Made by a program: the position numbers and the translations under genes. A stretch of DNA of 64,000 nt, taken from NCBI GenBank assembly GCA_016717305.1, contig JADKFY010000007.1:180160-244159 (forward strand), read 5' to 3'. This stretch comes from Flavobacteriales bacterium (lineage in GTDB: Bacteria > Bacteroidota > Bacteroidia > Flavobacteriales_F > PHOS-HE28). Positions 9,025-18,698 of this stretch are shown here, piece after piece (the first letter of the stretch is position 1; every line of letters starts with the position of its first letter). The notes below the pieces were generated by a model. The model did no database searches, was not told the origin of the DNA, and saw only the letters and a list, made by a program, of their open reading frames with translations.

Positions 9025-9290
9025 AGTAGAAGTGGCGGCGAAAATAGAACTCGGCTTCGGATCGATAACCGGATCAGTGCATGCATGCTTCTAGTACATG
9101 GCACGACCGACCGGAACGATGACCCTGGACCTCAGTTTCTCAAATGCACCTGCATTATTGGCGTTCAGGACCAGTTCCGACTGTCGAATTGTCCAGATCT
9201 TCCTTCATCTCCTGCCGATCTTACCATTAACTTCGAACGAACATCAATGGCTCGCGGTTTGTCGCCCTGTTGCAACTCAACCTATTTACT
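9025..9290. other. Divergent intergenic region between the sigma gene and clpB
   Basis: 266 bp without a credible gene. It must hold promoters for both directions. Before clpB I see only a weak candidate (TTG near 9259 and TATTTACT at 9283-9290). No CIRCE-type inverted repeat, which would point to HrcA control of clpB, is visible. Confidence 0.4.
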
Positions 9291-11933
9291 ATGGACCTGA
9301 ACAAATTCACCATCCGTTCCCAGCAAGCCATTCAACAAGCGCAGACCATCGCTACCGGTTTGGGCCAACAAATGGTGGAGAACGGCCACCTGCTGAAGGG
9401 CATTCTGGAAGTGGACACCGATGTGGTGCCCTTTCTCTTGAAGAAACTCAATGTGAACATGCCCGCGCTGGAACAAGCGCTGGATCGCATCGTACAGGGC
9501 TACCCGAAAGTGACCGGTGGCCAGTTATCCCTTTCGCGCCATTCTATTACCACATTGAATAAAGCCCTGGCCGCGTTGAAGGAATTCGGCGATGAGTATG
9601 CAAGCGTGGAACATTTGCTCATCGGTGTTCTCGATAGCGGCGATACAATTGCCCAATTGTTGAAGGACAATGGCGTTACAAAGAAAGACCTCGTAGCCGC
9701 GATCAACGAATTGCGCAAAGGCGAAAAGGTGACCAGCCAAAGTCAGGAGGAGACCTATAACGCACTGAACAAGTACGCCAAGAATTTGAACCAGTTGGCG
9801 AAGGAGAACAAGTTGGACCCGGTGATCGGGCGCGATGAGGAGATCAGGCGCGTGTTGCAGATACTTAGCCGCAGAACGAAGAACAACCCGATCCTGATCG
9901 GTGAACCCGGCGTGGGTAAAACGGCGATAGCAGAAGGCATTGCTCAACGCATCGTGAGCGGTGATATTCCGGACGATCTGAAGAACAAACAGGTCTTTAG
10001 TTTGGACATGGGCGCATTGATCGCCGGTGCCAAGTACAAAGGCGAATTCGAAGAAAGGTTGAAGGCCGTGGTGAAAGAAGTGATCAGCGCGGATGGCAAC
10101 ATCGTGCTCTTCATTGATGAGATCCATACGTTGGTCGGTGCGGGTGGCGGAGAAGGTGCTATGGATGCCGCTAACATCTTGAAACCAGCGCTTGCCCGTG
10201 GCGAGTTGCGGGCGATCGGAGCCACCACATTGAACGAATACCAGAAGTATTTCGAGAAGGACAAGGCGCTGGAGCGTCGCTTCCAGAAGGTGATGGTGAA
10301 CGAGCCTTCCCGCGAAGATGCGATCAGTATCCTACGTGGGTTGAAGGAGAAGTACGAGAGCCACCACAAAGTGTTGATCAAGGATGCCGCGATCATTGCT
10401 GCCGTGGAGTTGAGCACCCGTTACATCGCGGATCGTTTCCTTCCCGATAAAGCCATTGATCTGATCGATGAGGCCGCGAGCAAATTGCGGATGGAGATCA
10501 ACTCCAAGCCGGAGGAACTGGATGAGATCGATCGCCGGGTGATGCAACTGGAGATCGAGCGGGAAGCGATCAAACGCGAGAACGACGATTCGCAGCTGAC
10601 CACGATCAACAAGGAACTCGCCGAACTCAGCGAGAAACGCGATGGCATGAAGGCGCGCTGGGAAAGTGAGCGCGATCTAGTGGAGAACATCAACACCGCC
10701 AAGGACAAGATCGAGCAACTGAAGTTCGATGCTGCACAAGCCGAACGGGAAGGCGATTTTGGAAAGGTGGCCGAGATCCGCTATGGCCGCATGAAGGACA
10801 CCGAAGACGAATTGGCCAATGCCAAGGCCGCTCTCGCCGAAATGCAGGTCAGCTCCAAAATGATCAAGGAGGAAGTGGATGTGGAAGAGATCGCCGACGT
10901 CGTGAGCCGTTGGACCGGTGTGCCTGTGAGCCGTATGCTCGAAGCGGAACGCACCAAGCTCTTGAAGCTCGAAGATGAATTGCACAAACGCGTGATCGGC
11001 CAGGATGATGCGGTGCGTGCCGTTGCCGATGCTGTGCGACGCAACCGCGCTGGTATGGGAGATGAGAAGCGTCCGATCGGCTCGTTCATCTTCTTGGGTA
11101 CGACCGGAGTGGGCAAGACCGAGTTGGCGAAAGCGCTAAGTGAAGTGTTGTTCAATGACGAGAACGCCATGACGCGGATCGACATGAGCGAATACCAGGA
11201 ACGCCACGCCGTGAGCCGCTTGGTGGGCGCGCCTCCGGGCTATGTCGGATATGATGAAGGCGGGCAATTGACCGAAGCCGTTCGTCGCAAGCCGTATAGC
11301 GTTGTGTTACTGGATGAGATCGAAAAAGCACATCCCGATGTGTGGAACATCCTCTTGCAGGTGCTCGACGATGGTCGTCTAACCGACAACAAAGGGCGCG
11401 TGGTGAACTTCAAGAACACCATCGTCATCATGACGAGCAACATCGGCTCGCACATCATCCAGGAGAATTTCGAGAACCTGAAAGACAAGGACCTGGAAGC
11501 TGTGGTGGTGAAAACCCAGACCGAAGTGATGGACCTCTTGCGCAAAACGGTTCGCCCGGAATTCTTGAATCGCATAGATGATCTGATCATGTTCCGCCCA
11601 CTTAGCAAGACCGACGTGAAAGCGATCGTGAAACTGCAGCTCGATCAGTTGATGGGCAAACTCGAAGAAAAGGACATTCACCTAACACCGAGTGAAGAAC
11701 TAGTTGCACACATCGTGGAAGGTGGCTACGATCCGCAATTCGGTGCACGCCCGATCAAGCGCATGATCCAAAAGGAACTGCTGAACGCACTTTCAACACA
11801 GATAATCGCGGGTACAGTTGAAACTGGAATACCGCAGGTGATCGATGTGTTCGATGGGAAGATCGTGTTCCGGAAGCCGATCGGTGAAAAAGAGAACGGG
11901 AAGGGGAAGAAGGAAAAGGCGGTTTCGCATTAG
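9291..11933 (+). CDS. clpB: ATP-dependent disaggregase ClpB
   Basis: About 880 residues from the ATG at 9291 (MDLNKFTIRSQQAIQQ, the normal ClpB start); an in-frame TTG at 9270 is less likely. The N domain (1-145) is followed by NBD1 with Walker A GEPGVGKTAI and Walker B LFIDEIHTLVGAG, a long coiled-coil middle domain (about 405-525, rich in Glu/Lys/Arg) and NBD2 with GTTGVGKTELAK. Known role: with DnaK it extracts and refolds aggregated proteins in the cytoplasm. The middle domain separates ClpB from ClpA and ClpC. The C-terminus has an unusual Lys/Glu/Gly-rich tail (GEKENGKGKKEKAVSH). A terminator follows, so the gene is probably monocistronic. Confidence 0.97.
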   Translation: MDLNKFTIRSQQAIQQAQTIATGLGQQMVENGHLLKGILEVDTDVVPFLLKKLNVNMPALEQALDRIVQGYPKVTGGQLSLSRHSITTLNKALAALKEFGDEYASVEHLLIGVLDSGDTIAQLLKDNGVTKKDLVAAINELRKGEKVTSQSQEETYNALNKYAKNLNQLAKENKLDPVIGRDEEIRRVLQILSRRTKNNPILIGEPGVGKTAIAEGIAQRIVSGDIPDDLKNKQVFSLDMGALIAGAKYKGEFEERLKAVVKEVISADGNIVLFIDEIHTLVGAGGGEGAMDAANILKPALARGELRAIGATTLNEYQKYFEKDKALERRFQKVMVNEPSREDAISILRGLKEKYESHHKVLIKDAAIIAAVELSTRYIADRFLPDKAIDLIDEAASKLRMEINSKPEELDEIDRRVMQLEIEREAIKRENDDSQLTTINKELAELSEKRDGMKARWESERDLVENINTAKDKIEQLKFDAAQAEREGDFGKVAEIRYGRMKDTEDELANAKAALAEMQVSSKMIKEEVDVEEIADVVSRWTGVPVSRMLEAERTKLLKLEDELHKRVIGQDDAVRAVADAVRRNRAGMGDEKRPIGSFIFLGTTGVGKTELAKALSEVLFNDENAMTRIDMSEYQERHAVSRLVGAPPGYVGYDEGGQLTEAVRRKPYSVVLLDEIEKAHPDVWNILLQVLDDGRLTDNKGRVVNFKNTIVIMTSNIGSHIIQENFENLKDKDLEAVVVKTQTEVMDLLRKTVRPEFLNRIDDLIMFRPLSKTDVKAIVKLQLDQLMGKLEEKDIHLTPSEELVAHIVEGGYDPQFGARPIKRMIQKELLNALSTQIIAGTVETGIPQVIDVFDGKIVFRKPIGEKENGKGKKEKAVSH

Positions 11934-11952
11934 GGTTTGATATGCCATGTTG

Positions 11953-11992
11953 AAGGGGCTGTTGGTGACTATCCAACGGCCCCTTCGTCTTT
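11953..11992 (+). terminator. Terminator after clpB
   Basis: Stem AAGGGGCTGTTGG (11953-11965) pairs with CCAACGGCCCCTT (11973-11985) with one mismatch across a 7-base loop. A short T-rich tail (CGTCTTT) follows. It lies 20 bp after the clpB stop. Confidence 0.75.
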
Positions 11993-12100
11993 ATGGACTA
12001 TAGGATCCGTGATCGTTTACCGGATCGTGGATAACATCGGTCACCTTTATTCCGTCGGTTCACTTGTACCGAGTAGTTTGCGATCGCATTTAGACCTGAT

Positions 12101-12544
12101 ATGACCTTTACCGCACAACTTGACACGATGGTGAGCACCTTGCGCACCGCACGTACCCGCCTGCTGGCCCCGCTGGACTTCAGCCAACAACAACTACCGC
12201 ACGACCCGGAGATCTTCGTGGAGAACGTATTGCTCTACGTTATGGACGAATGGAGCGCAGACTTGAAAGCACAAGGCCACGTGTTGGAAGAAGATACTGA
12301 ATGGAGTGATGCTGCGAGCCACTATCCACGTTTCGTGTTACGCATGGCCGGGGGCAATTCGGCCCAGTTGCACTTTACGGGTCGGTATCCTGAAGCCTTG
12401 TTCCTTACCGTTTCAAAAGGGTTTCGGAACAACACACAATTCAGCGATGCGAAGCACGCAACGGTAGAGTTGCCCATTACCAACGATCCCAATGTGCTCA
12501 TGATAAGCCTGATGGACGGCTTGAAGGGCATCACGGTCCAATAG
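12101..12544 (+). CDS. Conserved hypothetical protein
   Basis: 147 residues with no signal peptide or membrane segment, so probably cytoplasmic. I do not recognise a family. The sequence mixes helical N-terminal segments (TAQLDTMVSTLRTARTRLL) with a C-terminal half that looks beta-rich (RFVLRMAGGNSAQLHFTG). It ends 16 bp before the SixA-like phosphatase gene, so the two are probably co-transcribed. Coding is supported by the full-length open frame, codon use like the neighbours and tight packing. Function unknown. Confidence 0.6.
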   Translation: MTFTAQLDTMVSTLRTARTRLLAPLDFSQQQLPHDPEIFVENVLLYVMDEWSADLKAQGHVLEEDTEWSDAASHYPRFVLRMAGGNSAQLHFTGRYPEALFLTVSKGFRNNTQFSDAKHATVELPITNDPNVLMISLMDGLKGITVQ

Positions 12545-12560
12545 TTGCGCATTTGCGGCC

Positions 12561-13064
12561 ATGAAGACGCTGTACCTCTGCAGACATGCAAAGAGCAGTT
12601 GGTCCATGGCAGGCATGGCTGACTTTGATCGACCGTTGAACGAGCGTGGTTTGCGGAATGCGCCTTTCATGGCGAACCTTTTGATGGAACGTGGCGAACG
12701 CGTTGATGCGATCGTAACAAGTCCAGCGAACAGAGCACTCACCACAGCGCGTGCATTCGCCACTGCCTTGGATATTCCGGATGCTCGCTTCAAACAAGAC
12801 CGAGCGATCTATCATGCTGAACGTTCAACCTTGGTGCATGTGGTGAACAACTTGCCCAACGACGCGCAACGTGTGTTGCTTTTCGGCCACAACCCCGGTT
12901 TCAGCGAATTGCTTTATCACCTTGCCGATGCAGGTGTGCGCGTAATGCCGACATGTGGATTGGCCCGCATTGATTTCGCTTTGGACGACTGGGGTGCTGT
13001 GGCGAGGAACACAGGTAACCTGGTCTGGTTCGACTATCCGAAGAACCATTCAGGGCAAGAGTGA
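12561..13064 (+). CDS. sixA: SixA-like histidine phosphatase
   Basis: 167 residues of the histidine phosphatase (phosphoglycerate-mutase-like) superfamily. The catalytic RHAKSSWS motif is at residues 8-15, FDRPLNERG follows and a second active-site histidine lies in LLFGHNPGFSELL. The small size and the RHAKSSW motif match the SixA group, which in E. coli removes phosphate from histidine of phosphotransfer proteins; the substrate here is unknown. The gene converges on a frameshifted minus-strand gene about 30 bp downstream. The bases before the start contain CGCATTTG, a partial match to the TAnnTTTG promoter box. Confidence 0.85.
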   Translation: MKTLYLCRHAKSSWSMAGMADFDRPLNERGLRNAPFMANLLMERGERVDAIVTSPANRALTTARAFATALDIPDARFKQDRAIYHAERSTLVHVVNNLPNDAQRVLLFGHNPGFSELLYHLADAGVRVMPTCGLARIDFALDDWGAVARNTGNLVWFDYPKNHSGQE

Positions 13065-13094
13065 GGATCCGCGCTTGACGGCTCCCTTCTACTT

Positions 13095-14436
13095 TCAATG
13101 GACCGATTCCCTGTACAACGTACGATGTTGCAACGAGCCATAGGGCCGGTATACGTAGTACGCATGCCTCCCATGCACCTTGACCTCTTCTGGAAAAGGA
13201 TGTGTAAGCCGACTCATAGGACCTAGGTTTCCGGTTGAAGGATCCACCTTTCGGAGCCACGTCAACAAGTTCTTGGAATAGACCGCATACACGGATCCAT
13301 CCATTCGGTCCTGGATCAACCGTGCGCTCCAGCTGCGATCTTTCTGATAGCTGATCGGGATCTCATCGATCGCCATGAGATCCGACCTTGACCGGTGGAT
13401 CATTCCTTTGGCGTGGTCGAAAATGCACAACGTATCATGCACCACGAACAAGGGAGCATAGGGCAACACGAAGTAAGGGTCGTTCTGGAACCCGGTCATG
13501 TAACCGGCGATGATCTCACGCTCGATCCCGGTCTCCTTCTCCAAGTCCATGGCGATCACCTTATCCCTACCCGTCATGTATTTGTACTGGCTTCGGAAGA
13601 GCTCCATGGTATGGTCGTCTTGGACTTGACAGAACACGTGGGTCTCCTTCGTTCCCATGGTGGTAGCCGATGTGTTCGAACGCGGGATAGGTTGTGCTCA
13701 TGGTGCTTCCGAGCAAGAGGTCGGGCAAACTATCTGTCCAGGGCAGGACTTCTTCACGAAGTGTGCTCAGGTCGATCGCACCGAGTAGGATCTCCTCCTT
13801 CGTCACGGTCGCGATCCACGCTTTCCGTGTGCCTTCCACGATCGTGCGGTTGGCGTGGTCATGTTGCAAACGGACCGCATCACCGGGTATGCGCACCGAA
13901 CAAAGCTCCACGAAATTGGTATCGAGAAGATGCAGGCGCGCCTCCCGAAAGACCTGTGCCCCCACTTCCGAATCGCGGTGCCAATACTGTGGTCGTTCAT
14001 AGGTAAGCACCCAAAGTCCCTGGTCATTGGCATGGTAGTCCCCTACATGAAGATCTTCGCGTTGATAGACCACCTCCGGGCCAGGGCGTGTGATCGTAAC
14101 CGCGGGTAGTTCCACCATGCGACTGCCAAGTGCGATCACCAATTTGGAACCAGCCTCCGATTCGGACGTTGATAGGTTTCGTTGGACCGTGGTGTACCCA
14201 ACGAAGGAGAACTCCAGTAACACAGATCTGCCTCGCACCAACAGGAATTCGAAATTCCCTTGTTCGTCCGTTGTAGTTCCGCGATCACTCTTTAACAGTT
14301 TCACGTGCACACCAGCTAATGCTTCTCCAGTTGCCTCATTCACCACGTTGCCATGAAGCCGAACATTGGACTGCGCGCATACCAAGCCCGACAAAATCAA
14401 GGTGATCGTGATCAGAAATATGCGGATCCTGGACAT
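13095..14436 (-). CDS. Exported protein with carboxypeptidase-regulatory-like domain, frameshifted
   Basis: The ATG at 14436 opens a signal peptide (IFLITITLILSGLVCAQ). A CarboxypepD_reg-like domain follows (LHGNVVNEATGEALAGVHV, then DEQGNFEFLL). The downstream part, with WVLTYERPQYWHR and repeated strand-turn patterns, resembles a six-bladed propeller. The first frame stops at 13567, while a second frame open from before 13658 to 13095 continues with THVFCQVQDDHTMELFRSQY. The two overlap and join at about 13660-13685 if one base is skipped or two are added. Joined length is about 445 residues. Similar proteins in Bacteroidota have a regulatory domain plus a 6-bladed beta-propeller. It is either a damaged gene or carries a base-calling error. 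Function unknown. Confidence 0.7.
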
Positions 14437-14521
14437 GGTGCGTTAACATCAGTAAGATACACGAACCTCCAAGATCGCATACATTCACAGCGAGGAAAGG
14501 ACGAAATGGACCCATTTCCGG

Positions 14522-15013
14522 ATGAAAGGATCCTTACAATATGATCACTATCAGGTTCTCGGGGTTCCACGCAACGCAACGCCCGAACGCATCAAACGGG
14601 CATTTCGCGAGCGGGCCAAACGCTACCATCCTGACCGTTCCGATTCGCCTGCAGCAGCATCCTTGTTCCAACTGGTCCACGCTGCGTATACCGAGTTGAT
14701 CGATCCGGATCGGCGCCAGGTCTATGATGAAAGACTCCAGTTCTACCACAGATCACAACACACCGAAATACCTCCTCAATACCGACCAGCGGGTTATCGG
14801 AACCACGCCACACAAAGCCCTGTAGGCAACGATCGACCCGTGAACCGGTTCGCATACGTTGGCCTACATGTGACCGGTTTGTGTTTCGGAGTAGTACTGA
14901 TCAGTGGCATTTTGATCGGCGTTACCTTCTTCAACTGGCCCATCTTCACCTTGCTCCTTTGCATAGCGGGGATCGTTGTGATCCCGGATAGCATCGCAGG
15001 GTTACGGAAATAA
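14522..15013 (+). CDS. J-domain protein with C-terminal membrane segments
   Basis: 163 residues. The N-terminal J domain (about 8-70) begins DHYQVLGVPRNATPERIKRA and has the essential HPD in RYHPDRS. It would stimulate the ATPase of a DnaK-type chaperone. There is no Gly/Phe region or zinc-finger domain, so it is not DnaJ itself. A polar linker (about 72-110) leads to two hydrophobic segments (about 113-160: LHVTGLCFGVVLISGILIG and IFTLLLCIAGIVV), which would anchor it in the inner membrane with the J domain probably cytoplasmic. Its client is unknown. It is transcribed divergently from the frameshifted exported gene and converges on ilvE. Confidence 0.8.
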   Translation: MKGSLQYDHYQVLGVPRNATPERIKRAFRERAKRYHPDRSDSPAAASLFQLVHAAYTELIDPDRRQVYDERLQFYHRSQHTEIPPQYRPAGYRNHATQSPVGNDRPVNRFAYVGLHVTGLCFGVVLISGILIGVTFFNWPIFTLLLCIAGIVVIPDSIAGLRK

Positions 15014-15076
15014 TTGGGCCTAGTTCACCTCGGACCGGTCACCAGATCCAGTCCCGCACTTCAGAGGGACAGTCTC

Positions 15077-16150
15077 TTAAACCACCGGCACCAGCCAACC
15101 GTAAGGATCGGCAACACGCCCCCTGCGTATCCCATCGAGTGTTTCGCCGATCGAATTTGTCAAGAGCCGTTCATCGACACTGGGAAGCGAGAATTCCTCA
15201 TCTCCGAAGGTGATGCTCGCGATCTGGGCAATGGTGGCCGCGGTACCCGCACCGAATGCCGAACGTAGCCGACCGTTGCGCGCTGCCAGATGGATCTCTT
15301 CAACGCTTACTTGGCGTTCTTCCACTTTAATGCCTTGGTCGTTCGCAATGCGGATGATGCTATCGCGCGTTACACCACGCAGGATCGACCCGTCCAAAGC
15401 CGGAGTGATCAAGTTGCCATCGATGTTGAAGAACACGTTCATGGTACCGCTCTCTTCAATGAACTTGTGCGAGAGCCCATCGGTCCAGATCAATTGGTGG
15501 AACCCTTCTTCCGCGCCCTTCTTGGCAGGATACAATCCACCGGCGTAGTTGCCACCACATTTGGCTTCGCCCGTTCCTCCCGGGAACGCACGGCTGTAAT
15601 GGGTCTCCACTTTCACACGCACTGGCTCCGCATAGTAGGCACGTACGGGGCAGGTGAAAATGATGAAGCGGTAACCATCGCTTGGACGAACACCGATGTA
15701 TTCATCACTCGCGAACATGAACGGCCGTATGTACAAGGCTGCATCTGGGCCCTTGGGGATCCATCCCATGTCCAATTTGACCAGTTGCACCAATGCATCC
15801 AAGAACAAGTCTTCAGGAATAGTTGGCATGCACATGCGCTCCGCACTGCGGTTCATGCGTGCGATGTTCGCTTGTGGACGAAAGAGATTCACTGCGCCAT
15901 CTTCCGTTCGGTAGGCCTTCAAACCTTCGAAGATCGTTTGGCTGTAATGGAGCACCAATGCCGCAGGGCTGATCCGCATGTCCGCGAAGGGCTTGATCAC
16001 GGGTTCTTTCCATTCACCATCCAAAAAGTCCATCACGAACATGTGGTCACTGAAGACGCGACCGAACTTGATGTTTTCGAGATCCGTGTCGACCAATCGT
16101 GATCGATCGATAAGTTGTGTTGCTATCTTTTGCCCGGTTGAGATCATCAA
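15077..16150 (-). CDS. ilvE: Branched-chain amino acid aminotransferase
   Basis: 357 residues of PLP fold-type IV, the long (about 350-residue) BCAT form. The PLP lysine is expected within GGNYAGGLYPAKKGAEEG; SGTMNVFF and the phosphate-binding GVTRDSIIRIA follow. The reaction is reversible transamination of leucine, isoleucine and valine with 2-oxoglutarate in the cytoplasm, the last step of their synthesis. It is flanked by convergent and divergent genes, so it is probably transcribed alone. Start taken at the first ATG (MMISTGQ); a second ATG is the next codon. Confidence 0.95.
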   Translation of the reverse strand: MMISTGQKIATQLIDRSRLVDTDLENIKFGRVFSDHMFVMDFLDGEWKEPVIKPFADMRISPAALVLHYSQTIFEGLKAYRTEDGAVNLFRPQANIARMNRSAERMCMPTIPEDLFLDALVQLVKLDMGWIPKGPDAALYIRPFMFASDEYIGVRPSDGYRFIIFTCPVRAYYAEPVRVKVETHYSRAFPGGTGEAKCGGNYAGGLYPAKKGAEEGFHQLIWTDGLSHKFIEESGTMNVFFNIDGNLITPALDGSILRGVTRDSIIRIANDQGIKVEERQVSVEEIHLAARNGRLRSAFGAGTAATIAQIASITFGDEEFSLPSVDERLLTNSIGETLDGIRRGRVADPYGWLVPVV

Positions 16151-16225
16151 TCTGGGGGTTTTTAAGAGGTTGGAACAAATGTAGCCACTTCGTTTTCTGA
16201 CATCCCTACAATATCCAAAGTACCC

Positions 16226-18076
16226 ATGGCCTCAGCGCCCAAAATAGCACTTCCGCACGGTGACATCCACGCGGTGCTGAAAAAGGTATGGGGCTATGAC
16301 CAATTCAGACCGAGCCAAGAGGAGGTGATCAACAGCGTGCTCGCAGGTCGTGACACGCTCGCGCTGCTGCCTACCGGTGGTGGAAAGAGCCTTTGTTTCC
16401 AAGTGCCCGCACTGAGCATGGGGAAACTCTGCCTAGTAGTGTCGCCGCTGATCGCATTGATGAAGGATCAAGTGGGTCGCCTTCGGAAACAAGGCGTGCA
16501 GGCCCGTGCGATCATTTCCTCCATGACCCCGGCCGAGATCGATAATGCATTGGAAAGCGCTGCCGTGGGAAAGCTCCAGTTCCTGTATGTGAGCCCGGAA
16601 CGATTGGCCTCTCCCCTTTTCCTCGGCCGCCTGCCCCGTTTGCCATTGGGACTTATCGCTGTGGACGAAGCTCATTGCATTTCCCAATGGGGTTATGATT
16701 TCAGGCCTGCCTACCTGCGGATCGCAGCCATTCGGGAGCTTCGGCCGGAAGTCCCGATAATCGCATTGACGGCTTCCGCAACGCCTGCTGTGGCAACGGA
16801 CATCATGGAAAAGCTCATGTTCCGCGACCCCAAGCTGGTGCGCGGTTCATTCCACCGGCCCGAATTGAAACTATGGGTGAGCAACGGTGAGGACAAAGAG
16901 GGTAGGCTATTGAAGGTGGCGCGGAACGTACAGGGCTGTGGGATCGTCTATGTGCGTACACGAAGGGCCACTATGCGTTTGGCCAATATGCTCGTGCAGA
17001 ACAAGATCCCAACTTCTGCGTACCACGCTGGACTTCCCGGTGAGGAACGGGATCGTATCCAACAGGAATGGACGAGTGGTGCAGTGCGTTTCATGGTGGC
17101 CACCAACGCCTTCGGAATGGGCATTGATAAGGCGGATGTTCGTCTGGTGGTGCATACCGAGCCACCACCGGATCTGGAGAGCTACTACCAAGAAGCCGGC
17201 CGTGCAGGAAGGGATGGCGAAACCGCCCATGCTTTCCTATTGACAGGCCCCGGCGATCTAGAACGGTTGCAGGACCAGCTGGCCGCGTCATTCCCATCAA
17301 TGACCCATGTGCGCAGCGTCTACCAAGCTTTCGCAGACCTTCATAAAATTGCCATGGGTTCCGGTTTTCTGGAAACCTATGAGGTGGACATTCGCGAATT
17401 GGCAAGGCGCACTGCACTACCGGCGGTAACCGTCGCCAATTCGCTGAAGGCATTGGAACTGGATGGGAAGCTCGCGCTTTCCGATGGGGTGCGAACACCT
17501 TCGAGGGTCCTGATGATCGCCACGCAACAAGTGGTCTACCACACCCGCGTGAACGATCGGCGCAACGGCCCAATGCTGGAAGCACTTTTGCGATTGTATG
17601 GTGGTCTTTACGAAGAACCGGTAGTGATCGATGAGTTGCGTTTGGCGCGTGCAGCGGAATGGCAGGTGCCAACGGTCCTATCCAGGTTGAAGGAACTCGA
17701 CCAGATGAAGGTGATCTCGTACAAACAACGCACCGACTCACCAACCGCCACCTTGCTCGTTCCGCGTGTTGACCCCAAGCGGATGGTGCTCGACCCCGCA
17801 GCGTTGGAGGCACGCAAACAACGGGCGGAGGCGCGAATGAACGCCATGGTCGCCTTTCTGAAGAACACCACCTCATGTAGAGCTGTTCTGTTGTTGGCCT
17901 ATTTCGGCGAACCCATGGACCACGATTGCGGTATCTGTGATGTATGTGTGTCAAAGCGTGTGGCATACAAAATGGACGATGTTACCCCGATCAAGATCGC
18001 ACAGCCGCTAGGACCCGACAAGGACCAACAAGTGAAGGCACGGTGGAAAAGTGATGATCGCGGGGCTGGTAAGTGA
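16226..18076 (+). CDS. recQ: RecQ-family ATP-dependent DNA helicase
   Basis: 616 residues. Helicase motif I is LPTGGGKSLCFQVPA, motif II is the DEAH box in VDEAHCISQWGYDFRPAY, and motif VI is the QEAGRAGRDG block. The C-terminal RecQ zinc site is present as C-x16-C-x2-C-x2-C (TTSCRAVLLLAYFGE to CGICDVC). The HRDC domain of long RecQ proteins is missing, as in many short Bacteroidota RecQs. It unwinds DNA 3' to 5' in recombination and replication-fork repair. The 3-methyladenine glycosylase gene begins 8 bp after its stop, so the two repair genes and fmt form one transcription unit. Confidence 0.95.
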   Translation: MASAPKIALPHGDIHAVLKKVWGYDQFRPSQEEVINSVLAGRDTLALLPTGGGKSLCFQVPALSMGKLCLVVSPLIALMKDQVGRLRKQGVQARAIISSMTPAEIDNALESAAVGKLQFLYVSPERLASPLFLGRLPRLPLGLIAVDEAHCISQWGYDFRPAYLRIAAIRELRPEVPIIALTASATPAVATDIMEKLMFRDPKLVRGSFHRPELKLWVSNGEDKEGRLLKVARNVQGCGIVYVRTRRATMRLANMLVQNKIPTSAYHAGLPGEERDRIQQEWTSGAVRFMVATNAFGMGIDKADVRLVVHTEPPPDLESYYQEAGRAGRDGETAHAFLLTGPGDLERLQDQLAASFPSMTHVRSVYQAFADLHKIAMGSGFLETYEVDIRELARRTALPAVTVANSLKALELDGKLALSDGVRTPSRVLMIATQQVVYHTRVNDRRNGPMLEALLRLYGGLYEEPVVIDELRLARAAEWQVPTVLSRLKELDQMKVISYKQRTDSPTATLLVPRVDPKRMVLDPAALEARKQRAEARMNAMVAFLKNTTSCRAVLLLAYFGEPMDHDCGICDVCVSKRVAYKMDDVTPIKIAQPLGPDKDQQVKARWKSDDRGAGK

Positions 18077-18083
18077 GGCGCCA

Positions 18084-18698
18084 ATGATCAAGACAAAGAG
18101 AGAAGAACGGTCAATGAAATTGGAACGGTCATTCTATGTTTGTTCAACTGCGCTGAATGCGGCGCACCAACTATTGGGAAAAGTGTTGGTAACCGACCTG
18201 AATGGAGAACGAACGAGTGCCGTGATCCTTGAGACGGAAGCGTACATGGGCATCACGGACCGTGCTTCCCATTCACACGGTGGAAAGAGAACCGCGCGCA
18301 ACAAGACCATGTATGCGATCGGAGGCACGGTGTACGTTTACCTCTGTTACGGCATTCACCATTTGTTCAACGTAGTGGTAGGTACTGTCGATGTTCCGCA
18401 GGCGGTTCTGGTCCGTTCCGTGCATGCGGTTGACGGGATCGCGATCATGCAGCGGCGCAGACAAACTGCCGCAACCAGCACCGGCGGGCCGGGAACCTTG
18501 ACACAAGCCTTGGGCATCCGCACAGCACACGATGGTCTTGATCTTTTGGGCGATGCGATATGGATCGAGGATCGCGGAATTCATGTTCCAAATGAGAAGG
18601 TGATGATCGGTCCACGGATCGGTGTGGACTATGCCGGAGAAGATGCGCTGCTCCCTTATCGCTTTCGCATCGCATATTCGCAGTTGGAATGGAATTGA
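18084..18698 (+). CDS. DNA-3-methyladenine glycosylase (AAG/MPG family)
   Basis: About 204 residues from the ATG at 18084; starts at 18051 (inside recQ) and 18114 are also possible. The catalytic glutamate lies in VILETEAYMGITDRASH, and the fold-specific GGTVYVYLCYGIHHLFNVV and TGGPGTLTQALGI segments are present. The enzyme removes alkylated bases, such as 3-methyladenine, in base-excision repair. It sits between recQ and fmt and overlaps fmt by 10 bp, which implies co-transcription. Length matches bacterial members of the family. Confidence 0.93.
   Translation: MIKTKREERSMKLERSFYVCSTALNAAHQLLGKVLVTDLNGERTSAVILETEAYMGITDRASHSHGGKRTARNKTMYAIGGTVYVYLCYGIHHLFNVVVGTVDVPQAVLVRSVHAVDGIAIMQRRRQTAATSTGGPGTLTQALGIRTAHDGLDLLGDAIWIEDRGIHVPNEKVMIGPRIGVDYAGEDALLPYRFRIAYSQLEWN

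Noticed and set aside
13567..13685. Programmed ribosomal frameshift
   Set aside because: No slippery heptamer or downstream structure is evident; an error or mutation is simpler.
15290..16102. 270-residue plus-strand open frame over ilvE
   Set aside because: Shadow of a highly conserved aminotransferase gene.
17091..17966. 291-residue Arg/Pro-rich minus-strand open frame over recQ
   Set aside because: Shadow frame with composition expected from antisense of GC-balanced coding DNA.
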